From Bacillota bacterium (GTDB taxonomy: Bacteria; Bacillota; Clostridia; Christensenellales; UBA1242), in NCBI GenBank assembly GCA_009784555.1, contig WRBO01000003.1:22060-86059 (forward strand): DNA of 64,000 nucleotides, given 5' to 3'. The notes under the pieces were generated by a model. It saw nothing but the letters and a program-made list of their open reading frames with translations, had not been told where the DNA came from and made no database searches. A program made the position numbers and the translations under genes. Numbering within the stretch: position 1 is the stretch's first letter; each line of letters opens with the position of its first letter. Positions 25,912 to 33,649 of this stretch are shown here, one piece after another.

Positions 25912-26487
25912 ATGGAATATCTAAACGACCGCGTAAATATGATGCTGCTCGAATTTGAAGAGAAGCTGGGAAAGGCCGCTGGCCACGTCACAAACGAATT
26001 CTTGATGGTTCGTGCGGGGCGGGTTAACGCCGCTATGGTGGAGCGCATAATGGTTGACTACTTTGGAACGCCTACGCCAATGCGCCAATTGGCAAACATC
26101 TCATGTTCGGACAGCCGCACCATAGTCATAAGTCTTTGGGACACCGCAATCTTACGCGAAACCGTTCGAGCTCTGACGGTTGCGCAGCTGGGCGCAAACC
26201 CAATCGACGATGGTCGTTTGATACGAATGATTTTCCCTCTCTTGACCGAGGAACGTCGAAAGGAATTGGTAAAACAAGTTCGCACAATAGCCGAACAGGG
26301 CAAAGTAACAATGCGTAACGAACGTCGAAGCGCAATGGACAGTCTGAAAAAGATTTCAAAAGATGATAATATAAGCGAGGACGAAAAAGCCAGCATAGAA
26401 AAGGATATACAAAAACTACTAGACAATTACGTGGGAAGTGTTGACAAGCTACTGGCCAAAAAAGAATCCGAAATCCTGGAAATATAA
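25912..26487 (+). CDS. frr: Ribosome recycling factor
   Basis: Splits the post-termination ribosome together with EF-G. The 191-residue protein matches RRF along its length: VRAGRVNAAMVERIMVDYFGTPTPMRQLANIS and PLLTEERRKELVKQVR, with a long helical end. It is a few residues longer than usual. There is no Shine-Dalgarno; the -10 is placed so that the transcript starts on the ATG. uppS follows after three bases. In most bacteria pyrH-frr-uppS are contiguous; here pyrH is missing and frr has its own promoter. Confidence 0.97.
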   Translation: MEYLNDRVNMMLLEFEEKLGKAAGHVTNEFLMVRAGRVNAAMVERIMVDYFGTPTPMRQLANISCSDSRTIVISLWDTAILRETVRALTVAQLGANPIDDGRLIRMIFPLLTEERRKELVKQVRTIAEQGKVTMRNERRSAMDSLKKISKDDNISEDEKASIEKDIQKLLDNYVGSVDKLLAKKESEILEI

Positions 26488-26490
26488 CAT

Positions 26491-27258
26491 ATGATAATTA
26501 GCGCAAAAGAAGAAGAGAAACTGAAAAAGAGGCTTTTGCGTGTGGTGAAAATTAACAAGCGTATTGATTTGAATCGTGTGCCTGGGCACGTGGCTTTTAT
26601 AATGGATGGAAATGGACGTTGGGCTGCGGCTCGAGGTATGCCGCGCAATTATGGGCATCAACGGGGCTACGGTGCGATGGTTGGCGTTCTGCGACGGTGC
26701 GTCCAACTGGGCATAGGAGTGGTCAGTGTCTACGCCTTTTCAACCGAAAACTGGAAACGTCCCCAGGATGAATTGGATGAAATCTTTCGCATCGTCCGCG
26801 AAAACATGGATCGCGATGCCGAAGAATTTATTGCAATGGGCGTCAAGGTGGTGGCTAGTGGGGACATAACCAAATTCCCAAAAGACCTGCAAGATAAATT
26901 GGTCGAGGTCATCGACCGTACCCGCGATGGCACCAAATGTGTTCTGAACATGTGTATCAATTATGGCGGACGGGCGGACATCGTCCAGGCCGTGAACGAA
27001 ATCATCAACACGGGCAAAAAATCAATAACAGAGGCTGAATTCGGGGGATATCTGTATAACAGCGACCTGCCTGACCCCGACTTGGTCGTAAGGACGAGTG
27101 GCGAGCAACGGGTCTCAAACTTCATGCTCTGGCAAATGTCATATTCGGAATTTTTGTTTGTTGACTGGCACTGGCCGGACATGGATGCGCGAAAGGTAGA
27201 CAAGTGTATCTTGAATTACCAAGGAAGGAATCGCAGGTTCGGAAGTATTTCCAAATAG
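26491..27258 (+). CDS. uppS: Isoprenyl transferase (undecaprenyl diphosphate synthase)
   Basis: Cis-prenyltransferase that makes undecaprenyl diphosphate, the lipid carrier for cell-wall sugars. The 255-residue protein has the catalytic motif HVAFIMDGNGRWA (Asp39), then GYGAMVGVLRRC, STENWKRP and the end DPDLVVRTSGEQRVSNFMLWQMSYSEFLF. A 30-residue basic extension (KEEEKLKKRLLRVVKINKR) precedes the domain. It starts three bases after frr, with only a weak GGA upstream, so translation may be coupled. The usual followers cdsA and dxr are absent. Confidence 0.96.
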   Translation: MIISAKEEEKLKKRLLRVVKINKRIDLNRVPGHVAFIMDGNGRWAAARGMPRNYGHQRGYGAMVGVLRRCVQLGIGVVSVYAFSTENWKRPQDELDEIFRIVRENMDRDAEEFIAMGVKVVASGDITKFPKDLQDKLVEVIDRTRDGTKCVLNMCINYGGRADIVQAVNEIINTGKKSITEAEFGGYLYNSDLPDPDLVVRTSGEQRVSNFMLWQMSYSEFLFVDWHWPDMDARKVDKCILNYQGRNRRFGSISK

Positions 27259-27347
27259 AGTGCAAAATGTGTTTGCCCCTCATTGCGCATAATGCTATGA
27301 TAGATGGTACCTATGGTACCTAAAAAAATCTTACTTGCGGGGGACAA

Positions 27348-28010
27348 ATGACTAAATGCCCATTTGTACTGGACTATAAAATCTTTGAACGCGTCGAGAT
27401 AAAGGACGCGGACGAGTTGCTCCGGGAATATAACGACTTTTATGTATATAACCAAACCCAATATCGCGACCTGTTTACCTTTGACCAAAGCGGAGACAGT
27501 AACGCCGAATTGGATGACCAAGAGGACGGGGAAGTGGTGGTCGCGCGGCCATTGGTTCCCGCCCCTAACGCGGTCGAGCATTTTACAAAACTCTTCGGGT
27601 CAAAGGACTTTGCCGAGTCATGCTTTACTGGTTTGAAAATCGGATGGTATGACCTCCAACAAATATTGTTAGAGGAATTTCGCACAAAGACCCCGGCACA
27701 CCTGTCGGCTATGAATTCGATTGCTCCGCGTTTGCGGGCAATTGCGACCGTATTGCTCTTTGCCGAATACATGCACACCAAAGTGGAAAAAATGCGTAAA
27801 GAGGGCGAGAGTGAAAAAACCGCCCAACACAACCAAAAGGTGGACGCGGTCTTGGCGCATGTGACCGATGTTTTCCCTATTCTCTTTGAAAAAATTGCTG
27901 TCGGTGGTGATATCGTGTTACCTGAATACAACAAATCAAAGAACGCGTTGGCCAAATTAAAAACACCCGAGGCTGTTACAGAGTTCATCGAGCAAAATTT
28001 GAAAGTATAA
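27348..28010 (+). CDS. Uncharacterised 220-residue cytosolic protein
   Basis: Not recognised. No signal peptide or membrane helix. Residues 1-75 are acidic and Tyr/Asp-rich; the rest is mainly helical (APRLRAIATVLLFAEYMHTKVEKMRKEG). A promoter TTGCCC, 17 bases, TATGAT lies just upstream, followed by a GGTACC-TAT-GGTACC hairpin and then GCGGGGG before the ATG. It ends 15 bases before the LOG gene and probably shares its transcript. Confidence 0.75.
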   Translation: MTKCPFVLDYKIFERVEIKDADELLREYNDFYVYNQTQYRDLFTFDQSGDSNAELDDQEDGEVVVARPLVPAPNAVEHFTKLFGSKDFAESCFTGLKIGWYDLQQILLEEFRTKTPAHLSAMNSIAPRLRAIATVLLFAEYMHTKVEKMRKEGESEKTAQHNQKVDAVLAHVTDVFPILFEKIAVGGDIVLPEYNKSKNALAKLKTPEAVTEFIEQNLKV

Positions 28011-28025
28011 AGGAGGTTTTGTATT

Positions 28026-28616
28026 ATGAAGGTTTGCGTATTCGGCGGAACAAACCCCGCAACAAACCCAAAATGGTTCGCGGTAGGCGAGGAAATGGGC
28101 AAATTGCTGGTTGCCGCCAATTATGAAAAGGTGTGGGGAGGGAATTCCCACGGCGTTTTGGCCCAAATTCACAAGGAATATGTGGAAAAGAACGCTCCTA
28201 ATACCTTGGTAATGCCAACGGCCTATGAAAAAGACTTGGAAACAATGAAAACAGACAAAGTCCTAAAAACCGAGAGCATTTGCGAACGGGCAGAGGCGAT
28301 GTTGGCCGAATCCGATGTTGTGGTCGTTATGCCTGGTGGAATTGGAACAATTTTTGAATTTTGGACGGCGGTAGAGGTCCGCAGGGCAGAAGAGTACGAT
28401 TTCGACATCATCCTGCTTAACTACGATGATTTTTACCAATATCAATTGGCGCACTATGGGTTCATATATGCCCAAGGCTTTACGAAAATAGGCAAGGGAG
28501 GGGCACCGTACAAAATCGACCCAAAAGACCTCTTTACTATTGCGACAACACCCCAAGACGTTATGACCAAGCTAAAAGAAATCGAAGCCCGTCGAAAAAA
28601 GACCAAGAAAAAATAA
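28026..28616 (+). CDS. LOG-family protein (cytokinin riboside monophosphate phosphoribohydrolase-like)
   Basis: A 196-residue Rossmann-type protein of the LOG/lysine-decarboxylase-like family. It starts CVFGGTNPATNP and has the substrate motif VVMPGGIGTIFEFWTAVE (PGGxGTxxE). Bacterial LOGs hydrolyse nucleoside 5'-monophosphates to base plus ribose phosphate; the natural substrate here is unknown. AAAGGAGG precedes the ATG. It ends at a strong terminator. The basic end (RRKKTKKK) is unusual for the family. Confidence 0.9.
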   Translation: MKVCVFGGTNPATNPKWFAVGEEMGKLLVAANYEKVWGGNSHGVLAQIHKEYVEKNAPNTLVMPTAYEKDLETMKTDKVLKTESICERAEAMLAESDVVVVMPGGIGTIFEFWTAVEVRRAEEYDFDIILLNYDDFYQYQLAHYGFIYAQGFTKIGKGGAPYKIDPKDLFTIATTPQDVMTKLKEIEARRKKTKKK

Positions 28617-28626
28617 TCAAAGTAAA

Positions 28627-28659
28627 AAACTGGTCCGCGAGGGGCCAGTTTCTTTTTTC
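28627..28659 (+). terminator. Intrinsic terminator after the LOG gene
   Basis: AAACTGGTCC pairs with GGGCCAGTTT around CGCGA and is followed by C and six T. Confidence 0.85.
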
Positions 28660-28680
28660 TTCTGGTGCTGTTCGCGTATC

Positions 28681-28702
28681 GCGGTCCAGGGGTCACCCCT
28701 GG
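28681..28702. repeat. 22-bp palindromic repeat, intergenic copy
   Basis: Identical over 22 bases to 21884-21905, with the core CCAGGGGTCACCCCTGG at 28686-28702. It abuts the stop codon of the leftward small gene and could act as the 3' end hairpin for both converging transcripts. Confidence 0.8.
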
Positions 28703-28924
28703 TTAGCAGCAGTGTTTCTCTTTCTTGTCACGACAGAAAAATTGTCCGCCGAAAACAACAAGCAGGATTACAATAGTGCATAGGTCCAGGCCAAAGAGTC
28801 CGCCGTTAAAGACCAACATCAACAGGATGATAATCCACATGATGTCACAACTCTCCATGCGTGGTGTGCACTTGCGCTCGCGTGGTTGACATCCGCAGCC
28901 ACGACCGAAAATTTCTCCCAACAT
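28703..28924 (-). CDS. Small Cys-rich membrane protein
   Basis: Not recognised. From the ATG at 28924, preceded by GGAGA, it encodes 73 residues: a Cys/Arg-rich N-terminus (FGRGCGCQPRERKC), one or two hydrophobic segments (IMWIIILLMLVFNGG and LCTIVILLVVFGG) and a charged Cys-Cys end (KKEKHCC). A longer in-frame start at 29017 lacks a ribosome-binding site. Such Cys-rich two-helix miniproteins are common in spore formers, but no function can be assigned. It ends against a palindromic repeat. Confidence 0.7.
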   Translation of the reverse strand: MLGEIFGRGCGCQPRERKCTPRMESCDIMWIIILLMLVFNGGLFGLDLCTIVILLVVFGGQFFCRDKKEKHCC

Positions 28925-28970
28925 TTTGGTATTCTCCTTTTGGTTTTCTTGACAGAGTAGTGGTAGTTTT

Positions 28971-29006
28971 GCCACGCAAAGCACAATATGTCGTAGGTAT
29001 GGCACA
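28971..29006. repeat. ATATTGTG palindrome family, copy B
   Basis: Read on the minus strand: CCATACCTACGACATATTGTG, split here as CCATACCTACG and ACATATTGTG, then TTTGCGTGGCA. The core lies at 28982-28989 as CACAATAT. Confidence 0.5.
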
Positions 29007-29220
29007 CAGACCGCCACAAGTCGATTTGTAGGTTATGTTCACAAGACACAGGTGGAGGCCTCCAAGAACCCGCATCAAGAGGTTTGTACGTCTCATCACT
29101 TACTCCCCGGCGCGCCATCTTTTGTGAGGATAAAGAAGGGTGAAAGCGGTGAGATATCCAAGCCTACGTCAGTGTACGCAACGGGTGGTGTGGTTGTGCT
29201 TGCGTGCACAAAAATACATG

Positions 29221-29249
29221 TTTTCATCTGGATGGTTTTTTGATATACT
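29221..29249 (+). promoter_or_regulatory. Leaderless promoter of the asp23-nusB-xse-maf operon
   Basis: TTTTCA at 29221-29226, 17-base spacer, TATACT at 29244-29249. The ATG at 29256 is exactly +7. Confidence 0.7.
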
Positions 29250-29255
29250 ATTTAC

Positions 29256-29684
29256 ATGAAAGAAATCATCCGCGTAGGAAAAGGAGAGTATACGCACTAC
29301 GAAAACGGTGTGTATACGGGCAGTATGTATTTTTCCAAAACATTGCTTTGCTCGGCCGTCGCGGCCGCGGCGGGCAGGGTCGAGGGTGTCGTTCGCCTTA
29401 AATCCGATTTTTGGTTCGTGCTTCGGAACCTGCTACGTCGGGGTATGGGGCGGCGCGGTGTCGTCGTTCGGCCTGTGGGATACAACACAATTGTCATAGA
29501 GGTTTGCTTCGTGTGCGAGATTGGTTATTCCAGTGCAGATTTAAGCTACAGGGTTCAAGAAGCGGTATTAAGTGTAGCTCAAAACAAATCGCTGACGGAC
29601 AAACGTATCAAGCGCGTGGACGTTCGTATCTGTGGTGCTGCGGCGGCTCAACCCAGTGAAATTGACCTGGTGACCGCGATATGA
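29256..29684 (+). CDS. Asp23/Gls24 family envelope stress protein
   Basis: A 142-residue member of the Asp23/Gls24 (DUF322) family: an opening strand GEYTHYENGVYTGS, the segment AAAAGRVEGVVRLK, then VVVRPVGYNTIVIEVCFVCEIGYSSADLSYRVQEAVLSVA. These small proteins associate with the membrane and are linked to cell-envelope or alkaline stress. The gene starts leaderless and overlaps nusB by four bases. The order asp23-nusB-xseA-xseB is common in Firmicutes. Confidence 0.88.
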   Translation: MKEIIRVGKGEYTHYENGVYTGSMYFSKTLLCSAVAAAAGRVEGVVRLKSDFWFVLRNLLRRGMGRRGVVVRPVGYNTIVIEVCFVCEIGYSSADLSYRVQEAVLSVAQNKSLTDKRIKRVDVRICGAAAAQPSEIDLVTAI

Positions 29685-30088
29685 GCATAAGTCGAAAACA
29701 GGCACGCGAGGCGGTATTCAAACTGGTATACGGTTTGGGCTTCGAGGCCGAGATGGAGAAGGAGCTAGGGACAGAGGAACTGGCCCTTGTCTCTGATGAA
29801 ATGCCAAAGGGCCCCGAATTCGCATTCATCCAAGACACCTTTCGCACCGTTGTTGACAACCTGTCCGAAATTGATGACATCATCCGTGCAAAGGCGCGCG
29901 ATTTTTCCTTTGAACGTTTGTTCCGAATTGACCTGGCCCTCTTGCGGTTGGGGATTGCTGAAATGCGGTACACGGACACGCCGCACGTGGTGGTCATGAG
30001 TACGATTATCGACCTAGCAAAGAAATACAGCACCCAAAAGTCCGTAACCTTTGTGAATGGGGTGTTGGGAAGCGTGGAGGGCAAATAA
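29681..30088 (+). CDS. nusB: Transcription antitermination factor NusB
   Basis: NusB binds boxA RNA with NusE (S10) for rRNA antitermination. The 135-residue all-helical protein begins SRKQAREAVFKLVYGLGFE and ends with ELTFLRLG-like FERLFRIDLALLRLGIAEMRYTD and the conserved end SVTFVNGVLGSV. It overlaps asp23 by four bases (ATGA) and is one base from xseA. Confidence 0.94.
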   Translation: MSISRKQAREAVFKLVYGLGFEAEMEKELGTEELALVSDEMPKGPEFAFIQDTFRTVVDNLSEIDDIIRAKARDFSFERLFRIDLALLRLGIAEMRYTDTPHVVVMSTIIDLAKKYSTQKSVTFVNGVLGSVEGK

Positions 30089-30089
30089 A

Positions 30090-31292
30090 ATGCCTCTTTC
30101 CGCAATCACCGTTTCGCAACTGAATAACTACATCCGCCAGGTGTTCGAGGCGGAAGAGCTTCTGCATAACGTCACCGTAGTCGGCGACATCGACGGGATA
30201 AGTATCCGTGGCAATGCGGTGTATTTCTCCCTGCGTGACGAGGGCGCAACAATCCCATGTGTGTGCTATATCCCTAGCAAGCTAAAAGGTATTGAGAATG
30301 GCACAAATGTCCAAGTTCGCGGAACGGTAGGCTACTGGCACAAAGCGGGCAAGATAAACTTCACCGTCAACCATATCGAGGCCTTTGGTCTGGGCAAGCT
30401 GTTCATAGAGTTTCAAAAGCTACAGGAGAAATTGGCAAAAGAAGGGATGTTCGATGTCGGCCGTAAAAAGGCAATTCCAACCGACCCGCGACGCATAGGC
30501 GTAGTCACCAGTCGGTCTGGCGCGGTAATCCACGACATCATTCGTGTCGCACATCGACGCAATCCGTCTGTTGGCATTGTCCTGTATCCCGTTACTGTCC
30601 AGGGCATCGGGGCAGAGGGGGCAATCGCCGATGGCATAGAATTTTTTAACGCTGTCGCCAAGGGGGAGTATCTAATCGACCCCGTAGATATAATCATGGT
30701 CGCGCGCGGCGGGGGCAGTAAAGAGGACCTAGCACCCTTCAGCTCGGAGTCCGTCGCACGGGCGGCATTCTCGTCCAGCATTCCAATTGTTTCCGCGGTT
30801 GGGCATGAAACGGATTGGTCGCTATTGGATTTGGTCGCCGATTTGCGTGCCCCAACACCGTCGGCGGGCGCGGAAATTATCGTACCGACCAGTTTAACGC
30901 GAAAGGAAAAGGCCATCCAGTCATGGCGGTTAATCAAATATATGACGGGGCAGAAGCTCTCGGCCGTACAATCAACCATCCAAATGACTTGGGGTGATAT
31001 TCGTTCGGGCACAGAGAATGCGCACAAAAATGCCATACAGGCCACAATATCTCGTTGGTCTGTCATACGAACTACCACAACGCACAGGGTCGACAGGGCC
31101 GAGGCACGCGGCCGAGAGCTGGCAATCTATGTCGAGGAAGCCAATCCGCTAGCCATCCTGCGCAAAGGATACGGGCGTGTGTTCTCGGGAAAGGATGATG
31201 TCACAGAGGTGGGCCAAGTTTCGATAGGTGACGTAGTATTGATAAAGATGTATAATGGAGAAATAGAGGCAAGGGTGGAGGAAGTGAAATGA
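30090..31292 (+). CDS. xseA: Exodeoxyribonuclease VII large subunit
   Basis: Catalytic subunit of the ATP-independent single-strand exonuclease VII. The 400-residue protein has an N-terminal OB fold (VSQLNNYIRQVFEAEELLHNV, then GNAVYFSLRDEGA). The nuclease core has IGVVTSRSGAVIHDIIRV, ARGGGSKEDLAPFSSESVARA and GHETDWSLLDLVADLRAPTPSAGAE. A coiled-coil end follows. The start at 30090 follows GGAGGG; a longer frame from 30057 lies inside nusB. It overlaps xseB by four bases. Confidence 0.96.
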   Translation: MPLSAITVSQLNNYIRQVFEAEELLHNVTVVGDIDGISIRGNAVYFSLRDEGATIPCVCYIPSKLKGIENGTNVQVRGTVGYWHKAGKINFTVNHIEAFGLGKLFIEFQKLQEKLAKEGMFDVGRKKAIPTDPRRIGVVTSRSGAVIHDIIRVAHRRNPSVGIVLYPVTVQGIGAEGAIADGIEFFNAVAKGEYLIDPVDIIMVARGGGSKEDLAPFSSESVARAAFSSSIPIVSAVGHETDWSLLDLVADLRAPTPSAGAEIIVPTSLTRKEKAIQSWRLIKYMTGQKLSAVQSTIQMTWGDIRSGTENAHKNAIQATISRWSVIRTTTTHRVDRAEARGRELAIYVEEANPLAILRKGYGRVFSGKDDVTEVGQVSIGDVVLIKMYNGEIEARVEEVK

Positions 31293-31516
31293 GTGTCGAC
31301 AAAAAATTGGCCGAACTAGAGGCCCTGGCAAAACAAATCGAAGGGGAAAAGTCCTTTGACAAAACATTGGACAGATTCACGAAGGCGGCGACCTTGGTAA
31401 AAGATGTCCTAGAGGGCGTCGGAAAAGAACGGGGAAGGGTGACGGAAATAATCCGTGACATAGACGGCGCAATAGAGCGCGAGATAAAGTTCGACGCAAC
31501 CGAAGATGAGGAGTAG
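31289..31516 (+). CDS. xseB: Exodeoxyribonuclease VII small subunit
   Basis: A 75-residue helical protein that binds the coiled coil of XseA. The family pattern LAELEALAKQIEGEKSFDKTL is present, with an acidic end (DATEDEE). It overlaps xseA by four bases and is four bases ahead of maf, so the stoichiometric pair is translationally coupled. Confidence 0.88.
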   Translation: MSVDKKLAELEALAKQIEGEKSFDKTLDRFTKAATLVKDVLEGVGKERGRVTEIIRDIDGAIEREIKFDATEDEE

Positions 31517-31519
31517 GCC

Positions 31520-32167
31520 ATGCCCATAATTGAAATGTGCGAGGAAATGGAGTTCGACACCCCAACGATTGTATTGGCCACGGGCTCGCCTGCGCGCAAG
31601 AAAATACTGGACAACGCGGGAATACCTTTCGTGAAAAAGATTGTTCCGATTGACGAGGAGCTGTTGAATGCCGAAATCCCGCACGAGGGGGTTTCGCGGC
31701 GGTTCGCGGAACGCTATTGCCATATGCTGGTCAACGAAAAGCAAAAGCCCTTTCGGGGCAGGGTGCGCAATGGTGTGGTGGTCACGTGTGATACGGTTGT
31801 GTGGTGTGATGGGCGAATCTTGGAAAAGCCGTTAACACGCGAAAAGTGTGTGGAGTGCCACGAATTCGTCAGCGGAAAAATGACATACACGGTCACCGCG
31901 ATGGCGGTTTACTATAACGGTAAATCTGCCAGCAATGTAAAAACAACATGGGTGAAAATTGCAAAATTGCCTCCCGCGGTAATTGACGAGGTCGCAAACG
32001 AACCGGCAACTCTCCTCGCGGCGGGGTACAGGACCCAAGGCGCGATACAGTGGTATATCGATTGCAAGAAAGGGGAGATTATGAACGTGGTGGGCCTGTA
32101 TCTGCCTACTTTACGGCGATTGCTGAAAAAGGTCGATTTCCCCATCAACCCACAATGGTTTGCGTGA
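31520..32167 (+). CDS. maf: Maf-family nucleotide pyrophosphatase
   Basis: House-cleaning enzyme that hydrolyses dTTP/UTP or modified nucleotides to monophosphates. The 215-residue protein has LATGSPARKKILDNAGIPF, the central TCDTVVWCDGRILEKP (normally DTVV-D--ILGKP) and AAGYRTQGAIQWYI near the end. GAGGAG precedes the ATG. It closes the asp23-nusB-xse operon, and its stop codon lies within palindrome copy C. Confidence 0.9.
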   Translation: MPIIEMCEEMEFDTPTIVLATGSPARKKILDNAGIPFVKKIVPIDEELLNAEIPHEGVSRRFAERYCHMLVNEKQKPFRGRVRNGVVVTCDTVVWCDGRILEKPLTREKCVECHEFVSGKMTYTVTAMAVYYNGKSASNVKTTWVKIAKLPPAVIDEVANEPATLLAAGYRTQGAIQWYIDCKKGEIMNVVGLYLPTLRRLLKKVDFPINPQWFA

Positions 32168-32201
32168 TGCACCTACCAGATATTGTGGTATTTCACACAT
32201 A
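32161..32201. repeat. ATATTGTG palindrome family, copy C
   Basis: TGCGTGATGCACCTACCA, core ATATTGTGG at 32180-32188, then TATTTCACACATAT. TACCA/TGGTA and GTGA/TCAC are inverted arms. The maf stop codon is inside the left arm. Confidence 0.6.
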
Positions 32202-32226
32202 TCGACACTAAAGATGGAGGAGCTTC

Positions 32227-32775
32227 ATGAAGAAAAACCCCTGCACAATAATCGTGGTTCGTCACGCTCAAACGGATGGAAATTTACAAAGGCGTGTTTT
32301 CGGTAATGTGGAGTTGCCGATTAACGAGGCAGGGCGAACCCAGGCAGAGGGGCTGCGGGCGGTCTTGTCTGGCCGTACGGTGGATGTGTGTGTATCATCT
32401 CCTATGAACAGGTGTCTTGAAACGGCCGAGATTTTGTGGAATGGGGCTATCCTTGTCGATGAACGTCTGACCGAGCGTGGTTACGGCGAAAAGGAAGGTG
32501 CCTCCTTTGATGAAGTCGACTACCTGCGATTTTGGAATCTGAACAACGAAATCATGTATGATGGGGCCGAAGCTCTGACCGCCATTCGCGCACGGGTAGA
32601 GGATTTCCTGCGCGACATGGCCGAAAGCCATGCGGGCAAAACGGTCATGGTGATAACTCACGGCAGTGTAGCTCGCACGATGCGTGGTGTCATAGCGGGC
32701 CAGGATTTCGACGGCAACTATGCGGTGTTGCCGCGTGTGGGTAATTGCGAGGTTCTAGAGTTCTCGGTGGGGTGA
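32227..32775 (+). CDS. Histidine phosphatase family protein (phosphoglycerate-mutase-like)
   Basis: A 182-residue branch-1 histidine phosphatase. The catalytic motif is VVRHAQTDGN (Arg12, His13; the usual G is A), with the product-stabilising TERGYGEKEG and the second His in VITHGSVARTM. The substrate cannot be told; cofactor-independent sugar-phosphate or CobC-type relatives look alike. GGAGGAG precedes the ATG. It stands between the maf operon and a HAD gene. Confidence 0.9.
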   Translation: MKKNPCTIIVVRHAQTDGNLQRRVFGNVELPINEAGRTQAEGLRAVLSGRTVDVCVSSPMNRCLETAEILWNGAILVDERLTERGYGEKEGASFDEVDYLRFWNLNNEIMYDGAEALTAIRARVEDFLRDMAESHAGKTVMVITHGSVARTMRGVIAGQDFDGNYAVLPRVGNCEVLEFSVG

Positions 32776-32780
32776 TTTGC

Positions 32781-32810
32781 TTGTCTGTGGGTGTTCGTGT
32801 GTGCTAGGCT
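32781..32810 (+). promoter_or_regulatory. Leaderless promoter of the HAD gene
   Basis: TTGTCT at 32781-32786, 18-base spacer, extended -10 TGCTAGGCT ending at 32810. The ATG at 32817 is exactly +7. Confidence 0.65.
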
Positions 32811-32816
32811 CGTTCT

Positions 32817-33539
32817 ATGGAAAAGAAGTCATTGCCTGACCTTGGGCGTTACAAGGCCTTTTTGTTTGACTTGGACGGGACGCTGGTGGATTCCTTGGGC
32901 GTGTGGATGGAGGCGTATTCGGAATACCTGCGCCGCCATGGAAAGGTTCCGTGTTCACCGGCCGACCTTCATGCTGAAATAGGCGGGTTTTTTGCCAAGG
33001 CCGATGGGGCGGTAAATATGAACGAGGTGCATATGGCGCACCTGAACGAGGCTTACGGGATAAAGGGCTTGAGCGGGGCAGAGTCTCTGGCCCAACGTGA
33101 CGCAATTCTGGCCGAACTCTATATGGATGTTCGGTTTGGGGTGGGTGTTGCTGAATTCTTGCGGCATTGGCAAGGTGTGGGACGGAAGATGGCGCTCGTA
33201 ACCCTGTCCCCGCGATTTGTCATAGATATATGTTCGAATAAAAATCCGCACATGATGTCCGAGGTTATACTAAATGATGTTTTCGGCGAATTTGTGTTCA
33301 GCTCCGATGACGGCTTCCGGAAAAAACCACATCCGGACGGTTTCTTACTCGCGGCAAAACGTCTGGGGATAGAGCCAGGCGAGTGTCTGGTTTTCGAGGA
33401 TGCGATTTATGGCGTGCGTTCTGGCGTGGCCGCTGGGATGGACGTTTGTGTCATTCGCGAACGGCACAGCGCGGGGCAGCGTACAGAGATTGATGCCCAG
33501 GCCACGTATATCATCGATTCGTTTGTGGATATCTTGTAG
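32817..33539 (+). CDS. HAD-superfamily phosphatase/phosphomutase (beta-phosphoglucomutase-like)
   Basis: A 240-residue HAD hydrolase with motif I AFLFDLDGTLVDS (nucleophile Asp18, acid/base Asp20), a helical cap, motif II VTLSP, motif III Lys in GFRKKPHPDG and motif IV VFEDAIYGVRSGVAAGM. The cap and motif IV are those of the beta-phosphoglucomutase/phosphatase group. The substrate is not evident. The start is leaderless. Palindrome copy D begins two bases after the stop. Confidence 0.9.
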   Translation: MEKKSLPDLGRYKAFLFDLDGTLVDSLGVWMEAYSEYLRRHGKVPCSPADLHAEIGGFFAKADGAVNMNEVHMAHLNEAYGIKGLSGAESLAQRDAILAELYMDVRFGVGVAEFLRHWQGVGRKMALVTLSPRFVIDICSNKNPHMMSEVILNDVFGEFVFSSDDGFRKKPHPDGFLLAAKRLGIEPGECLVFEDAIYGVRSGVAAGMDVCVIRERHSAGQRTEIDAQATYIIDSFVDIL

Positions 33540-33540
33540 G

Positions 33541-33582
33541 TGTGTCACGCATACATACAAGATATTGTGGTGTGTGAGATAT
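33541..33582. repeat. ATATTGTG palindrome family, copy D
   Basis: CATACATACAA, loop GATA, then TTGTGGTGTGTG can pair over 10 of 11 positions as RNA, counting G-U pairs. The core ATATTGTGG is at 33562-33570. It lies between the HAD stop and the recN promoter. Confidence 0.6.
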
Positions 33583-33612
33583 CAGTGCAGTTTGCCGTGG
33601 CATTGTATGTAT

Positions 33613-33641
33613 TTGTCTGTTGCTATTTGATATGGTACAAT
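33613..33641 (+). promoter_or_regulatory. Near-leaderless promoter of recN
   Basis: TTGTCT at 33613-33618, 17-base spacer, TACAAT at 33636-33641 within ATGGTACAAT. The ATG at 33650 is at +9. No LexA-type GAAC-N4-GTTC box is visible. Confidence 0.6.
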
Positions 33642-33649
33642 ATGACATT

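Larger units (their letters stand above)
28925..29255. other. 331-base intergenic region between divergent genes
   Basis: No coding frame is convincing. It holds the ribosome-binding site of the leftward small gene, palindrome copy B at about 28971-29006 and, at its right end, the leaderless asp23 promoter (29221-29249). The middle (29010-29200) shows nothing I can name; AGGTGGAGGCCTCC near 29050 is a short palindrome. Confidence 0.6.

Noticed and set aside
27300..27325. GGTACC-TAT-GGTACC hairpin as uppS terminator
   Set aside because: It is followed by A residues, not T, on the plus strand and lies just after a promoter, so a 5' leader hairpin is more likely.
28703..29017. 104-residue version of the small Cys-rich membrane protein
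   Set aside because: The ATG at 28924 has a proper GGAGA site and the upstream part looks like intergenic sequence carrying palindrome B.
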